The notes: generated by a model not told the origin, from the sequence alone. Shown: positions 26,976 through 36,158, counted from the first letter of the stretch. The stretch is 49,935 nucleotides of DNA from an uncultured Bacteroidales bacterium (GCA_902782665.1 CACZOA010000066.1:1-49935), one strand, 5' to 3'. Made by a program: numbers and translations.

Positions 26976-27539
26976 TTACAATTTTGAGATCATCTCATCA
27001 ATCACCTGAGGAAAATACTTGTATTCCAACTCGTGAACCTTGTGAGCGACATCATCAGGAGAATCAGTAGGGAGAACAGGAACTTTAGCCTGGAACACCA
27101 CACTACCCTCGTCATAATGATCGTCGATTATATGGATTGTGATACCAGATTCTTTCTCTCCAGCAGCTACAACAGCCTCATGGACCTTCATTCCATACAT
27201 ACCCTTACCACCATATTTTGGAAGCAAAGATGGGTGAATATTTACAATTCTGTCAGGAAATACAGACAACATCGCATCTGGAATCTTCAACAAGAATCCT
27301 GCCAACACCACAAAATCAACCTTTTCAGAAATCAGTTTACTCAATAAAGTACCGTCTTCCAACTCACTCTTCAAAAAACTTTCACACGGAACACCCAAAC
27401 GCTTGGCTCTCTCCAAAACGAAGGCATCCTTCTTGTTGGAATATATCTTAAAAGAAATATCCTCTCTGTCCTTGAAGTAATTCACAATATTTTCAGCATT
27501 GGAACCTGATCCAGATGCTAAAATCGCTATATTTTTCAT
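26976..27539 (-). CDS. purN: Phosphoribosylglycinamide formyltransferase
   Basis: The 187-residue product begins with the ILASGSGSNAENI substrate loop and has the catalytic triad context NIHPSLLPKYGGKGMYG and HIIDDHYDEG (Asn, His and Asp of PurN). It transfers a formyl group from 10-formyl-THF to GAR in purine synthesis. It is a single gene, divergent from acpP. Confidence 0.96.
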   Translation of the reverse strand: MKNIAILASGSGSNAENIVNYFKDREDISFKIYSNKKDAFVLERAKRLGVPCESFLKSELEDGTLLSKLISEKVDFVVLAGFLLKIPDAMLSVFPDRIVNIHPSLLPKYGGKGMYGMKVHEAVVAAGEKESGITIHIIDDHYDEGSVVFQAKVPVLPTDSPDDVAHKVHELEYKYFPQVIDEMISKL

Positions 27540-27688
27540 CTATATTAAATATGTTGGGTGCAAAAATAACACTTTTTTGCATCTAAAATCAAAAAAACAT
27601 GGTGGAAAACACATAAAAGTCACTAATTTTTTATTCCTTTGCATTCGAAAAAAATAAAATTTTATTCGTTAACTAAATTTTTAAGGTT

Positions 27689-27931
27689 ATGTCAACAGCT
27701 GAAGTTGAAGAAAAAGTAAAGGCTATCATCGTTGAGAAGTTGGGTGTTGAGGAGTCAGAGGTAACTCGTGAGGCAAGCTTCACAAACGATTTGGGAGCTG
27801 ATTCTCTTGACACTGTAGAGTTGATCATGGAGTTCGAGAAAGCTTTCGGTACTGAGATCCCTGAGGACAAGGCAGAGAGCATCACTACTGTAGGTGAGGC
27901 AATCGACTTCTTGACAGCAAACGCAAAGTAA
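27689..27931 (+). CDS. acpP: Acyl carrier protein
   Basis: The 80-residue acidic protein carries the [14 protein letters not shown] motif, with the serine that receives 4'-phosphopantetheine (about residue 39). It carries growing acyl chains in fatty acid synthesis. Codon use is highly biased. It is followed 24 bp later by fabF. Confidence 0.97.
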   Translation: MSTAEVEEKVKAIIVEKLGVEESEVTREASFTNDLGADSLDTVELIMEFEKAFGTEIPEDKAESITTVGEAIDFLTANAK

Positions 27932-27955
27932 GAAAAAAACATCTCTAAAAGACAA

Positions 27956-29218
27956 ATGAGTTTTAAGAGAGTTGTCGTTACGGGTCTAGGATCAGTCACA
28001 CCAATTGGCAATACTGTAGCAGAAATGTGGCAGAATTTGCTTGCTGGGGTGAGTGGTGCTGGACCCATTTCACATTTTGACCACTCAAAACATAAAGTTC
28101 ATTTTGCCTGTGAGGTGAAGAATTTCAATCCAGCCGACCACTTCGAAAAGAAAGAGATCCGCAAACTCGATCCTTCGGTGCAGTACGCGAGAATCGCTGC
28201 CCGTGAGTGTATAGCGGATTCAGGTTTGGATTTGAATTCAGTCGACAAAGACAGGATTGGCGTCCTTGTCTCTTCTGGAATCGGAGGTCTGACTACCTTT
28301 GAGGAGGAAATCGGTAATTTTTACGCCAGCGAAGATAAGGTTCCTAGATTCAACCCATACTTCGTTCCTAAAATGCTTGGAAATATAGCGGCAGGCAATA
28401 TTTCCATAGAATTTGGATTCAGAGGTCCAAACTTCGGCATTGTTTCCGCTTGTGCTTCCAGTGCACACGCTATCGGAGTAGCCTGCGATATGATCCGCCT
28501 TGGCAAAGCAAACGCAATGGTGGCTGGTGGAACTGAAGCGGCAATCACCGCTGGTTCAATGGGTGGATTCAGTGTTATGCGAGCACTTTCCACTAACAAT
28601 GATGAGTACAAAACCGCATCAAGAGCATTCAGTGGTTCACGTGACGGCTTTGTGATGGGTGAAGGCTCTGGTTGCTTGTTGCTTGAAGACCTAGAACATG
28701 CGAAAAAACGTGGAGCTAAGATCTACGCCGAAATCATCGGTTTTGGTGCATCTTCCGACGCATACCACCTTACTGCGACCCACCCTACAGGTGATGGTGC
28801 GACACTTGCAATGCAGAATGCGATAGCAGAAGCAAACATCAAACTTTCTGACGTAGATTATATAAACGCACACGGAACATCCACTCCTTTAGGCGACCTT
28901 TCTGAGATAATCGCCATTCAAAAGGTGTTTGGTGACCATGCATACAATCTAAATATCAGTTCCACAAAAACAATGACAGGACACTTGCTGGGTGCCGCTG
29001 GTGCTATGGAAGCAGTCATCTGTGTCAAAGCGATAGAAAATAATGTAGTTCCGCCGACAATCAATCATCGTGAAGATGATGTCGACCCTAAAATCGACTA
29101 TAAGATGAATTTTACGTTTAACACTCCACAAAACAGAAAAGTAGACGTGGTGTTGTCAAACTCATTCGGATTCGGTGGACAGAATGCTTGTTTAGTATTT
29201 AAGAGATATGCAGAGTAA
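27956..29218 (+). CDS. fabF: 3-oxoacyl-[acyl-carrier-protein] synthase II
   Basis: The 420-residue product has the active-site Cys (about residue 166, SACASSAHAIG) and the two catalytic His motifs NAHGTSTPLGD and KTMTGHLLGAAGAMEA. It ends SFGFGGQNACLVFKR, as typical of KAS II. It condenses malonyl-ACP with acyl-ACP. It is co-transcribed with acpP, and its last bases overlap the rnc start. Confidence 0.97.
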   Translation: MSFKRVVVTGLGSVTPIGNTVAEMWQNLLAGVSGAGPISHFDHSKHKVHFACEVKNFNPADHFEKKEIRKLDPSVQYARIAARECIADSGLDLNSVDKDRIGVLVSSGIGGLTTFEEEIGNFYASEDKVPRFNPYFVPKMLGNIAAGNISIEFGFRGPNFGIVSACASSAHAIGVACDMIRLGKANAMVAGGTEAAITAGSMGGFSVMRALSTNNDEYKTASRAFSGSRDGFVMGEGSGCLLLEDLEHAKKRGAKIYAEIIGFGASSDAYHLTATHPTGDGATLAMQNAIAEANIKLSDVDYINAHGTSTPLGDLSEIIAIQKVFGDHAYNLNISSTKTMTGHLLGAAGAMEAVICVKAIENNVVPPTINHREDDVDPKIDYKMNFTFNTPQNRKVDVVLSNSFGFGGQNACLVFKRYAE

Positions 29219-30041
29219 CATGTTGCAAAGGTTCATAAGCAAATTCCTTCCTGCAATAGAAATTGAAGATTTTCAGACAGAACCAAACACAGAATCAACT
29301 AAAAAGACAGAACAAGAAGAGGATCAGAGTCCTGAGTTTGCCGAGTTAAAAGCAATGCTTGGATTCAGTCCAACCAATATAAGCCACTACCAGTTGGCTT
29401 TGCGACACAAACTGGCTTCCCACGGTAAAGGCAACAACGAAAGGCTTGAGTTTCTGGGAGATGCCGTGCTGAGTTCTGTGGTGGCAGACTTTCTCTACAA
29501 CAACTACAAGACACGCGACGAAGGTTATCTCACAAACCTTCGATCTAAAATTGTGAAGAGAGAGACACTAAACGTCGTGGCAAAAGAAATAGGATTGGAC
29601 AAACTTGTGAATCTGCCTATCCACACCACATCCCACAACCTCAATGTATATGGCAACGCATTCGAGGCTTTGATCGGAGCCATCTATCTCGACAAGGGTT
29701 ATGAGCAGTGTAAAAAATTTGTTTACGACGTGATTTTTGCCAAATACATCAGCGTCAAGAAACTGGAAAAAGCCACAGAAAATTTCAAAAGCCAACTTCT
29801 TGAATGGTCGCAAAAAAGGAAAATCAGCGTCGATTTTGAGATCATCGACGACGTGGTTGATGCAGAAAACAACCATATCTTCAAATGTGTGGTGAAAATA
29901 GACGGCAATGTTGTGGCTAACGGTAACGGATATTCAAAAAAAGAGTCGCAACAAAAGGCAGCAAAAGCAGCCATCAATTTTGTCAAAAAACACTACGAAT
30001 GCCCCAAAAAGAGCTCGATAAACAGTCAAATAGGACAATAA
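29208..30041 (+). CDS. rnc: Ribonuclease III
   Basis: The 277-residue protein has the signature NERLEFLGDAVLSSVVADFLY (metal-binding Glu and Asp), the second acidic site NAFEALIGAIYLDKG, and a C-terminal double-stranded RNA-binding domain ending GYSKKESQQKAAKAAINF. It is longer than the E. coli enzyme because of an N-terminal extension of ~50 residues that is acidic and disordered (TEPNTESTKKTEQEEDQSPEF). The start at 29208 overlaps fabF by 11 bp; ATG 29220 is an alternative. It processes rRNA precursors and mRNAs. Confidence 0.95.
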   Translation: MQSNMLQRFISKFLPAIEIEDFQTEPNTESTKKTEQEEDQSPEFAELKAMLGFSPTNISHYQLALRHKLASHGKGNNERLEFLGDAVLSSVVADFLYNNYKTRDEGYLTNLRSKIVKRETLNVVAKEIGLDKLVNLPIHTTSHNLNVYGNAFEALIGAIYLDKGYEQCKKFVYDVIFAKYISVKKLEKATENFKSQLLEWSQKRKISVDFEIIDDVVDAENNHIFKCVVKIDGNVVANGNGYSKKESQQKAAKAAINFVKKHYECPKKSSINSQIGQ

Positions 30042-30074
30042 ACGCCCCATAGTTTCAACTTTAATTATTCAAAA

Positions 30075-30106
30075 TTTGTCTTTTAACATTTTTTAAGATA
30101 TTTTTG
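30075..30106 (+). promoter_or_regulatory. Bacteroidetes-type promoter of the acyl-CoA ligase gene
   Basis: TTTG at 30075-30078 and TATTTTTG at 30099-30106 are 20 bp apart, 23 bp before the start codon at 30129. Confidence 0.65.
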
Positions 30107-30128
30107 CCCCAAATTTAAACAAAAGGGC

Positions 30129-31934
30129 ATGAATTCATTTCATATCGGAAGACTTGCATTCGACAACGCAAAAAGATTCGGAGACAAGACCGCATTAAAA
30201 TACCGAGACGACGAGGAGGGTGTTTGGAAACCTTTAACTTGGAATCAGGTAGCAGCAAGTGTAAGGAGAGCCGCTAAAGCTTTTCTTTCTATCGGAATAA
30301 AGGAACAGGACAAAGTGGCTATCTATTCCCAGAACAGCCACGAAACTATCATAGTAGACTTAGCACTTCAGGCAATCAGAGCCGTTGCAGTACCTCTATA
30401 CGCAACATCATCATCAGAACAAGTAAAATACATCGTAGATGACGCACAATGTGCGATGATATTTGTAGGTGAGCAATACCAGTATGATCAGACAATCAAG
30501 GTGCTACACCAGACAGATGTGTTGAAAAAGGTCATTACCGTCGATCCAAAGATCAATCTTAACGGAATAGACACATCAATGGCTTTCAGCGATTTCTTAA
30601 AGTATGGCGACGGAGATGAGCAGAACGCAGAGTTGGAAAAGCGTCAGAGCGAATTGAGTCAGGACGACCTTGCCACACTCATCTACACTTCCGGAACATC
30701 AGGAGAGCCAAAGGGTGTGATGATTATGCAATACAACCTCACTCACCAGATGAGAATCCATGAGAAAGTGATGCCTTGTTGCGACGAGACAAGAACATCT
30801 ATGATGTTCCTTCCTGCCAGCCACATCTTCGAACGTGCATGGGATTATCTATGTATGTACAGAGGTGCAATGATCTTCGTCAACAAGAATCCTAAAGAGA
30901 TCCTTCAATCCATCAAGGAGACTCGTCCTAACATGATGTGCGCGGTGCCTCGTTTCTGGGAAAAGGTTTACGCAGGTGTGCACGAGACAATCGAAAAGAT
31001 GCCCGGATTGCTGAAAAAACTGATGTATCACGCAATCGCAGTCGGCAAAAAAAGAAATCTCGACTATGTAAGATACAGCAAGTCGGCCCCATTCTTCACA
31101 GAGCTTCAATACAAGATTTTCAAGAAAACTCTTTTCAATACTGTGAAGAAAAAAATCGGTTTGGAAAACTCAATGTATTTCCCATGCGCGGGCTCACAGC
31201 TTTCTGAATCAGTATGCGAGTTTTTAATGAGCCTTGGCTTTGACATGGTTGTGGGATACGGACTTACAGAAAGTACAGCTACAGTGTCTTGTTTCCAACC
31301 TGCCCACAAATACCACGATTTGAAATCTGTGGGAGAGGTGATGCCAGAGTGTGAGGTAAAAATTGGAGAAAACGACGAGATTCTTCTTAAGGGTAATCTT
31401 ATAACTCCTGGATACTACAACAAACCAGAGATCAACGCAACCGCATTCACAGACGGATGGTTCCACACTGGAGACGCAGGAAAGTTAGAAAACGGAATTC
31501 TCTATATCACAGACCGTATCAAAGATCTGTTCAAGACATCAAACGGAAAGTATATCGCACCACAGCAAATCGAGAATCTGCTTGTGACAGACAAATATAT
31601 CGATCAGGTAGCTGTAATTGGAGATCTTCGTAAATTTGTCACAGCTCTTATCGTACCTGATTATGGTGCAGTGAAAGAATATGCTGAGCAGATGAAGATA
31701 GAATACAAAGATATGGAGGATCTGTTAAGCAATCCAAAGATCACGTCGTTGATAGAAGGAAGAATCGCAAATCTACAGGAAGGTTTGGCAAAATACGAGC
31801 AGATCAAACGATTCACGCTTTTGTCTAAACCGTTCTCTTCCGACAATGGTGAGTTGACTCTTACACTAAAGTTGAAACGTAAAGTGATCAACGAGCATTA
31901 CAACAAAGAAATCGAATACATGTATTCTTATTAA
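30129..31934 (+). CDS. Long-chain fatty acid-CoA ligase (AMP-forming)
   Basis: The 601-residue adenylating enzyme has the P-loop LIYTSGTSGEPKGVM (about residues 178-192), the GYGLTESTATVSC adenine-binding motif, the TGDAGKLENGILYITDRIKDLFKTSNGKYIAP hinge region and the final lysine in LTLTLKLKRK. The family activates fatty acids with ATP and CoA for phospholipid synthesis or degradation. It has its own promoter, downstream of the acpP-fabF-rnc cluster. No beta-oxidation genes are near, so a role in recycling exogenous fatty acids is plausible. Confidence 0.93.
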   Translation: MNSFHIGRLAFDNAKRFGDKTALKYRDDEEGVWKPLTWNQVAASVRRAAKAFLSIGIKEQDKVAIYSQNSHETIIVDLALQAIRAVAVPLYATSSSEQVKYIVDDAQCAMIFVGEQYQYDQTIKVLHQTDVLKKVITVDPKINLNGIDTSMAFSDFLKYGDGDEQNAELEKRQSELSQDDLATLIYTSGTSGEPKGVMIMQYNLTHQMRIHEKVMPCCDETRTSMMFLPASHIFERAWDYLCMYRGAMIFVNKNPKEILQSIKETRPNMMCAVPRFWEKVYAGVHETIEKMPGLLKKLMYHAIAVGKKRNLDYVRYSKSAPFFTELQYKIFKKTLFNTVKKKIGLENSMYFPCAGSQLSESVCEFLMSLGFDMVVGYGLTESTATVSCFQPAHKYHDLKSVGEVMPECEVKIGENDEILLKGNLITPGYYNKPEINATAFTDGWFHTGDAGKLENGILYITDRIKDLFKTSNGKYIAPQQIENLLVTDKYIDQVAVIGDLRKFVTALIVPDYGAVKEYAEQMKIEYKDMEDLLSNPKITSLIEGRIANLQEGLAKYEQIKRFTLLSKPFSSDNGELTLTLKLKRKVINEHYNKEIEYMYSY

Positions 31935-32013
31935 TTAAGAATTAAAAGTGAAGAATTAAGAATGAAGGAGCAAAATGTGAAAATTCAAAATTCATTAACA
32001 ATTTGGCTCTTTT

Positions 32014-32079
32014 GATAAAAAATCAGCCGTTTCAAAACTTGAATTCAGCAGACAAGTCTTTGAAACGGCTATTTTTATC
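32014..32079. terminator. Long bidirectional terminator hairpin
   Basis: AGCCGTTTCAAA (32025-32036) pairs with TTTGAAACGGCT (32059-32070), extended inward by ACTTG/CAAGT and outward by GATAAAAA/TTTTTATC. The plus-strand end is followed by a T-rich run, so it should end the acyl-CoA ligase transcript. Confidence 0.8.
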
Positions 32080-32111
32080 AGATAAATCTTACCTATGTTT
32101 GGATTTTCTAT

Positions 32112-32217
32112 TACGCCGATAGGCATTTTATGTTGGATAACAAAAACATCATCAAGTCCCTCACTATGCCGTCAGGCATTACATATTGGTAGCCAAATAT
32201 ATAGACGGATTTTCACC
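32112..32217. repeat. Two imperfect 53-bp tandem units with GCCG..AGGCATT
   Basis: GCCGATAGGCATTTTATGTTGG (core at 32115) and GCCGTCAGGCATTACATATTGG (core at 32168) align with a 53-bp period. Each includes a short inverted repeat and a TTGG..A.CAAA.A motif. No function was recognised. Confidence 0.5.
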
Positions 32218-32290
32218 TTTACCTCGTTTAGAGGTTATATTTCAAACATTCATAATTTGAATGTTGATACATCATCTTATTAAAATTGGT

Positions 32291-32378
32291 GTAAAAATGA
32301 GGATTGCAAAGAACCCATATTTCTATGGTTTTTGAACCTTGTACATACCGATATCGCAAGTTCGTTAATGAGACGACA
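32291..32378. repeat. Dispersed two-hairpin element, copy 3
   Basis: AAAAATGAGGATTGCAAAG is identical to copy 1 (13147-13163). The first stem is replaced by AACCCATATTTCTATGGTT and the second is degenerate (CGCAAGTTCGTTAATG). Confidence 0.5.
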
Positions 32379-32464
32379 ACAAAAGACATTGAGTTAGTTT
32401 CAATCAGTTCCTTTAATTTTTCTACTTAATTATCTAATTATCAGTTTTTAGCACAAGTAAAGCC

Positions 32465-32547
32465 ACAAAAAAATGAGCGAATTATTTCAACTTTCTACAA
32501 AAAAATGAGCGAATTATGTGAGATTTTCACAAAAAAATGAGCGAATT
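32465..32547 (+). repeat. Three-copy 32-bp tandem repeat ACAAAAAAATGAGCGAATT
   Basis: Identical 19-20-bp cores begin at 32465, 32497 and 32529, exactly 32 bp apart, with 12 bp of divergent sequence after each. Each core contains an A7 run, an ATG and a TGA overlapping that ATG. Confidence 0.85.
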
Positions 32548-32626
32548 GGCTCAATCAATCAGTTCAAATACTCATATCCAACCTCTATTTCACCATTTTT
32601 TGAAGAATACATTTTTAATAGACTAA
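32473..32626 (+). other. Chain of three overlapping mini-ORFs (MSEL family)
   Basis: ATG 32473 encodes MSELFQLSTKK-stop (32473-32508). ATG 32505 encodes MSELCEIFTKK-stop (32505-32540). ATG 32537 encodes a 29-residue peptide starting MSELAQSISS (32537-32626). Each stop overlaps the next start as ATGA, and each junction reads A AAA AAA TGA, a potential -1 slippery site. Whether they are translated is unknown. No homologue is recognised. Confidence 0.4.
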
Positions 32627-32741
32627 GAGGAATAGGATAAAAGATAGAACTAACAAAAACGACAAAAAATTTGTAAGTAGTCCTTTCCTTCCTTAATTTT
32701 ACCAAATCAGATAATATAAAATCATAAAAATTCGCACGTCC

Positions 32742-33158
32742 ATGTTTTTATTGAGTGGATTGATAATATCATTATTATGTATAATTGTACTTCTTTGCAT
32801 CTGGCATTACAATCTGATTGAAAGTTCAGAAACAAAAGGGGACAAACAAAAGCTTTGCAAATTAGTCAAGATCGTTTTGATTTGGAATCTTGTGAGTGTC
32901 TTGCTATGTTTGATGACAGGTATTTATCATTGGATAATATATACCAACCATTATGATCGCCAAATATATAAATTCATTCTGGGCTGGTTCATGATATATT
33001 TTCCATTAGCTGTAGGAAGCTATATATGGATGATAGTGAAAGAGATATTGCAGATCAAAAATAAAAATCTGTATTTACTTTTATCCTTGATTTTAATCAC
33101 TGTAGCAGGATTTTTTCTATACTGCATAGGATTGTTATTAACTTTAGAAAAATTCTAG
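32742..33158 (+). CDS. Small membrane protein, four predicted transmembrane segments
   Basis: The 138-residue product is strongly hydrophobic, with segments at about 2-24, 43-65, 80-100 and 110-133, separated by charged loops (SSETKGDKQK, VKEILQIKNKN). It resembles generic small integral proteins and no family was recognised. Codon use is more AT-rich than the neighbours. Its last 15 bases overlap the end of the convergent btuD. No well-formed promoter was seen, and it lies 115 bp after the mini-ORF chain, which may be its leader. Confidence 0.65.
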   Translation: MFLLSGLIISLLCIIVLLCIWHYNLIESSETKGDKQKLCKLVKIVLIWNLVSVLLCLMTGIYHWIIYTNHYDRQIYKFILGWFMIYFPLAVGSYIWMIVKEILQIKNKNLYLLLSLILITVAGFFLYCIGLLLTLEKF

Positions 33159-33947
33159 TCTAGTCTTGCTTCTGAACGTCCACGTTTTTTCATCAAAGAC
33201 GACGTTTCTGCCTTCAAACAACGTGTCAATCTTATGATTGGCAACCAGATCTTCAGGTGAGCCTGTTTGAAGTCCATCCTTCGTCAACAGCCAAAGTTGG
33301 TCGGAGAGTTGCAAGGCCTGCTCAATGTCGTGAGTGGAGAGCAAAACTGTCTTATTCTGGATATGGGCGATATCGTGAAGCAATTGTGTGATCTCGATTC
33401 TGCTCGCCACATCAAGGAAAGCGGTCGGTTCATCAAGGATGACGAGGGGACATTCCTGCACCAACGATTTGGCGATCATCACCTTCTGTCTTTCTCCATC
33501 CGACAATTCAGCTATATATCTGTTTGTCTTGTCTGCCATTCCTACTGATTGGATTGCAGATTTCACAAGTGATTTGTCTTCTCTTGAGAGCCTTCCAAAG
33601 AATCCTGTATACGGTTGTCTGCCCAACGCCACAACCTCTTCCACACTCAGTCCTCCTATATTGGCACGGTCGGTCAACACGACAGCTATTATCCTGGACA
33701 ACTCCTTCTCCGAATAGGAAACCATCTGTCTGCCCAACACCTCTATCTCCCCACTTAACGGTGACTGAAGGTTGGCTATAGTGCGTAACAACGTCGACTT
33801 GCCCACTCCATTAGGTCCACACAGGCTTATCAATTCTCCACGTCGCAATGAAAAATTAAGATGCTGGTGAATCTGCAAGTGTTCTCCTTTGTTGTGATAA
33901 CCGATACAAAGTTCAGATGCGGTAATTAACGTCGACATATCCATCAA
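33144..33947 (-). CDS. btuD: Cobalamin ABC transporter ATP-binding protein BtuD-like
   Basis: The 267-residue ATPase has Walker A GPNGVGKSTL, the signature LSDGERQKV (LSDGE instead of the common LSGGQ, typical of siderophore/B12 importers), Walker B LVILDEPTAFLD and the switch STHD. It powers import through BtuC. It is the last gene of the riboswitch operon, and its start overlaps the btuC stop (33944-33947). The B12 assignment rests on the operon; the family alone also includes haem and iron-siderophore ATPases. Confidence 0.9.
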   Translation of the reverse strand: MMDMSTLITASELCIGYHNKGEHLQIHQHLNFSLRRGELISLCGPNGVGKSTLLRTIANLQSPLSGEIEVLGRQMVSYSEKELSRIIAVVLTDRANIGGLSVEEVVALGRQPYTGFFGRLSREDKSLVKSAIQSVGMADKTNRYIAELSDGERQKVMIAKSLVQECPLVILDEPTAFLDVASRIEITQLLHDIAHIQNKTVLLSTHDIEQALQLSDQLWLLTKDGLQTGSPEDLVANHKIDTLFEGRNVVFDEKTWTFRSKTRLEFF

Positions 33948-34972
33948 TTGAAATATTGTATTTTACGTTGGTTGATCAAAACGTATATAATCACAGGGGC
34001 TCCCAACAATGGGGTGATCGCATTCAACGGAAGAATCGATCCATTGTTCGGAAAGATGCAGGCAAGATTGCAAAACAATGCTATCACTGAGCCTGTCAGC
34101 ATTGTGAATGGAAGAAGCGAGGTGTGGTTGGAAGATCCGAGCAAAAGTCGAGAGATATGAGGCACTGCCAAACCGATGAATGCTATCGGGCCACAGAATG
34201 TAGTGACACATGCGGTAAGAAGTCCCACCGTCAACAATATCAAATTACGGACAAGACGAATATTGATTCCTAAATTTGTCGCATAACGTTCTCCCAAAAG
34301 AAGAGCATTAAGCGGTTTGATCAAAAGGATTGAGGCGACTAAGCCGATCAAGATCGTAGAAGAGAAAAATGGCAATTGCGACGACGATACTCCGCCAAAC
34401 GTTCCCAATCCCCAGATGACATACGAATGAACACCTTCCGCTGTGGCAAAAAAATTGAGCAAGGATATCGCTGACGACGTGAGGTAGCCTATCATTATTC
34501 CGATGATGAGCAATGTCAGACTGTTTTTCACAAATGTAGAGAAGAAGAGCAAAATAGCCATCACAAGCAACGCTCCGACGACTGCTCCGATCAGCACAGC
34601 CAAGAATCCAGAAAAGGCCAAGTTTCCAACTCCCATCGCTCCACCTAAAACCAGCATCACAACAGCCACGCCGAAACCAGACCCAGATGTGATACCAAGT
34701 ATGGATGGATCAGCCAACTGATTATTGAAATAGGTTTGGAGCATCAATCCAGACACAGCAAGAGCCGGACCGCAAAGCAAAGCTGTGACAGCTTGCGGCA
34801 TACGGGATTCAAGAATGATGTATTTCCAGCTCTCCTTTGACGCTTCACCACCACAAAGAATATTGAAAGTCTCCTCACATGGGATATCCACGGAGCCACA
34901 AAAGACATTGCAAAGGAAAAGAGCAATGAGCAGCACCGTCATAACGAGAATATATTTCAAAGTCTTTGTCAT
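33944..34972 (-). CDS. btuC: Cobalamin ABC transporter permease BtuC-like (FecCD family)
   Basis: From ATG 34972 the product has 342 residues with about ten transmembrane helices. FecCD signatures include SRMPQAVTALLCGPALAVSGLMLQTYFNNQLADPSILGI and CGPIAFIGLAVPHISRLL. A TTG seven codons upstream (34993) is an alternative start. It forms the inner-membrane channel with BtuD. The start overlaps no other gene and is 37 bp after the btuF stop. Confidence 0.9.
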   Translation of the reverse strand: MTKTLKYILVMTVLLIALFLCNVFCGSVDIPCEETFNILCGGEASKESWKYIILESRMPQAVTALLCGPALAVSGLMLQTYFNNQLADPSILGITSGSGFGVAVVMLVLGGAMGVGNLAFSGFLAVLIGAVVGALLVMAILLFFSTFVKNSLTLLIIGIMIGYLTSSAISLLNFFATAEGVHSYVIWGLGTFGGVSSSQLPFFSSTILIGLVASILLIKPLNALLLGERYATNLGINIRLVRNLILLTVGLLTACVTTFCGPIAFIGLAVPHISRLLLGSSNHTSLLPFTMLTGSVIALFCNLACIFPNNGSILPLNAITPLLGAPVIIYVLINQRKIQYFN

Positions 34973-35009
34973 CTGAATCTTTGGCAGGCACAACCCTACC
35001 CTTACTATT

Positions 35010-36140
35010 TTATTCCGCTAATTTACTGTAATACTGTAATTTTTCGATAAGATCCTCGTTTTTTTCTGAATGGACTATCAAGTAAATGTCATTCAGCAAA
35101 CGTTCCGGATGAAATGGGATCACATCGTAATAAGGCAATTTTTCTGTGTTGCATGCGAACACACGTCTGTTCTTGTACGATTTGAAACTTGAGAATCTAT
35201 CCAGATCTTTATATGTTTTGTCAGCTGTTCCACCATATAGGAACAACCATACATCAGCATCATAACCTTTGTCGAACACGGTTTCAAAAGCAAAAGCTTC
35301 AGATCCGGCATGTGTGGTTTCAGAAAAGATATATTTTGCACCTGCCGACGCGAACATCTTAGCCATATAACTTTTTCCTCCCGCGATATACCAGGAGCCG
35401 CCATTATTCAGTCCATATAGGAGAGACGGTGATGTGCCAGACTCTTGTTTTGACATCTCTTCAATCTGGTTATACTGTCGTTCCACCTGGGCAAATATTG
35501 AATCAGCCACAGATTCCTTTCCAAAGAGCATTCCGTATATACGGATCCACTCCGCACGACCAAGAGGATCCGACTCCATATAGTCGGCACATTCAAAAAT
35601 TGGGATTGCAAGTCTGTCCAGACCACCATGTCCGCCACTATTGTTGAAAGGAGAGAGAAGAATAGCGTCAGGAGAGACAGTGATGAGTTTTTCTATGTCG
35701 GCACTCATACTTGAGCCGAGATCTGTTATGCTTCCATTTTTTGTACGTTCCAAAATCACAGGATTGGTGATATATTCCAAGTCACAAATTCCAGAGATCG
35801 AGTTAATAGCCCCCAACTCATCGACAAGAGAGCAGTGGACAGTGGTGAATACAGCAGACTTTTCCAATGGGATCCGCACGACGACACCATTTGGATGATC
35901 AGATGGAATTTCCTTTGTCTTATCCACAAGCAGATAGGTCTGCAGCAGAGACGCAGTGTCCCACGGATTTCTGATCTCCAGTTTTTTGAATCCATCACAT
36001 TCCCACATTCTGACCAATTTGGCATAGTCGAAAGTTATCTCCTTTTCATCATGATTCCTTGACAAATTGTTTTGGCGACAACCTGTCAACAGCAATATCA
36101 AACTGAAAAAGAAAAGAAAACCTACGTTATTTTTCATCAT
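35010..36140 (-). CDS. btuF: Periplasmic cobalamin-binding lipoprotein BtuF-like
   Basis: The 376-residue protein starts at ATG 36140 (MMKNNVGF) with a lipoprotein signal (LLLTGC). It contains a class III periplasmic-binding fold: GVVVRIPLEKSAVFTTVHCSLVDELGA, the SADIEKLITVSPDAILLSPF domain, a central helix with DSIFAQVERQYNQIEEM, and a C-terminal lobe (GGKSYMAKMFASAGAKYIFS, ADVWLFLYG). Such proteins deliver corrinoids, siderophores or haem to BtuCD-type importers. Its place in a cobalamin-riboswitch operon makes corrinoid the best candidate. A hairpin separates it from the upstream propeller gene. Confidence 0.88.
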   Translation of the reverse strand: MMKNNVGFLFFFSLILLLTGCRQNNLSRNHDEKEITFDYAKLVRMWECDGFKKLEIRNPWDTASLLQTYLLVDKTKEIPSDHPNGVVVRIPLEKSAVFTTVHCSLVDELGAINSISGICDLEYITNPVILERTKNGSITDLGSSMSADIEKLITVSPDAILLSPFNNSGGHGGLDRLAIPIFECADYMESDPLGRAEWIRIYGMLFGKESVADSIFAQVERQYNQIEEMSKQESGTSPSLLYGLNNGGSWYIAGGKSYMAKMFASAGAKYIFSETTHAGSEAFAFETVFDKGYDADVWLFLYGGTADKTYKDLDRFSSFKSYKNRRVFACNTEKLPYYDVIPFHPERLLNDIYLIVHSEKNEDLIEKLQYYSKLAE

Positions 36141-36158
36141 CACCAATCTAATATAAAA

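Larger units (their letters stand above)
31935..32741. other. Long repeat-rich intergenic region
   Basis: This 807-bp stretch holds no conventional gene. In order it contains an AATTAAGAATTAA-type simple repeat (31933-31967), a long hairpin terminator (32014-32079), two imperfect 53-bp units (32112-32217), a two-hairpin element (32291-32378) and a perfect 32-bp-period array of overlapping mini-ORFs (32465-32547). The 62-codon frame at 32095-32283 covers the 53-bp repeats and is probably not a protein. Confidence 0.65.

Noticed and set aside
32095-32283. 62-codon open frame in the long gap
   Set aside because: It covers the 53-bp imperfect repeats and has no recognisable domain or ribosome-binding site, so it is probably incidental.
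32465-32547. Possible CRISPR-like array (repeat-spacer pattern)
   Set aside because: The variable parts are only 12 bp, there are only three units, the core is AT-rich without a palindrome, and no cas genes are present.
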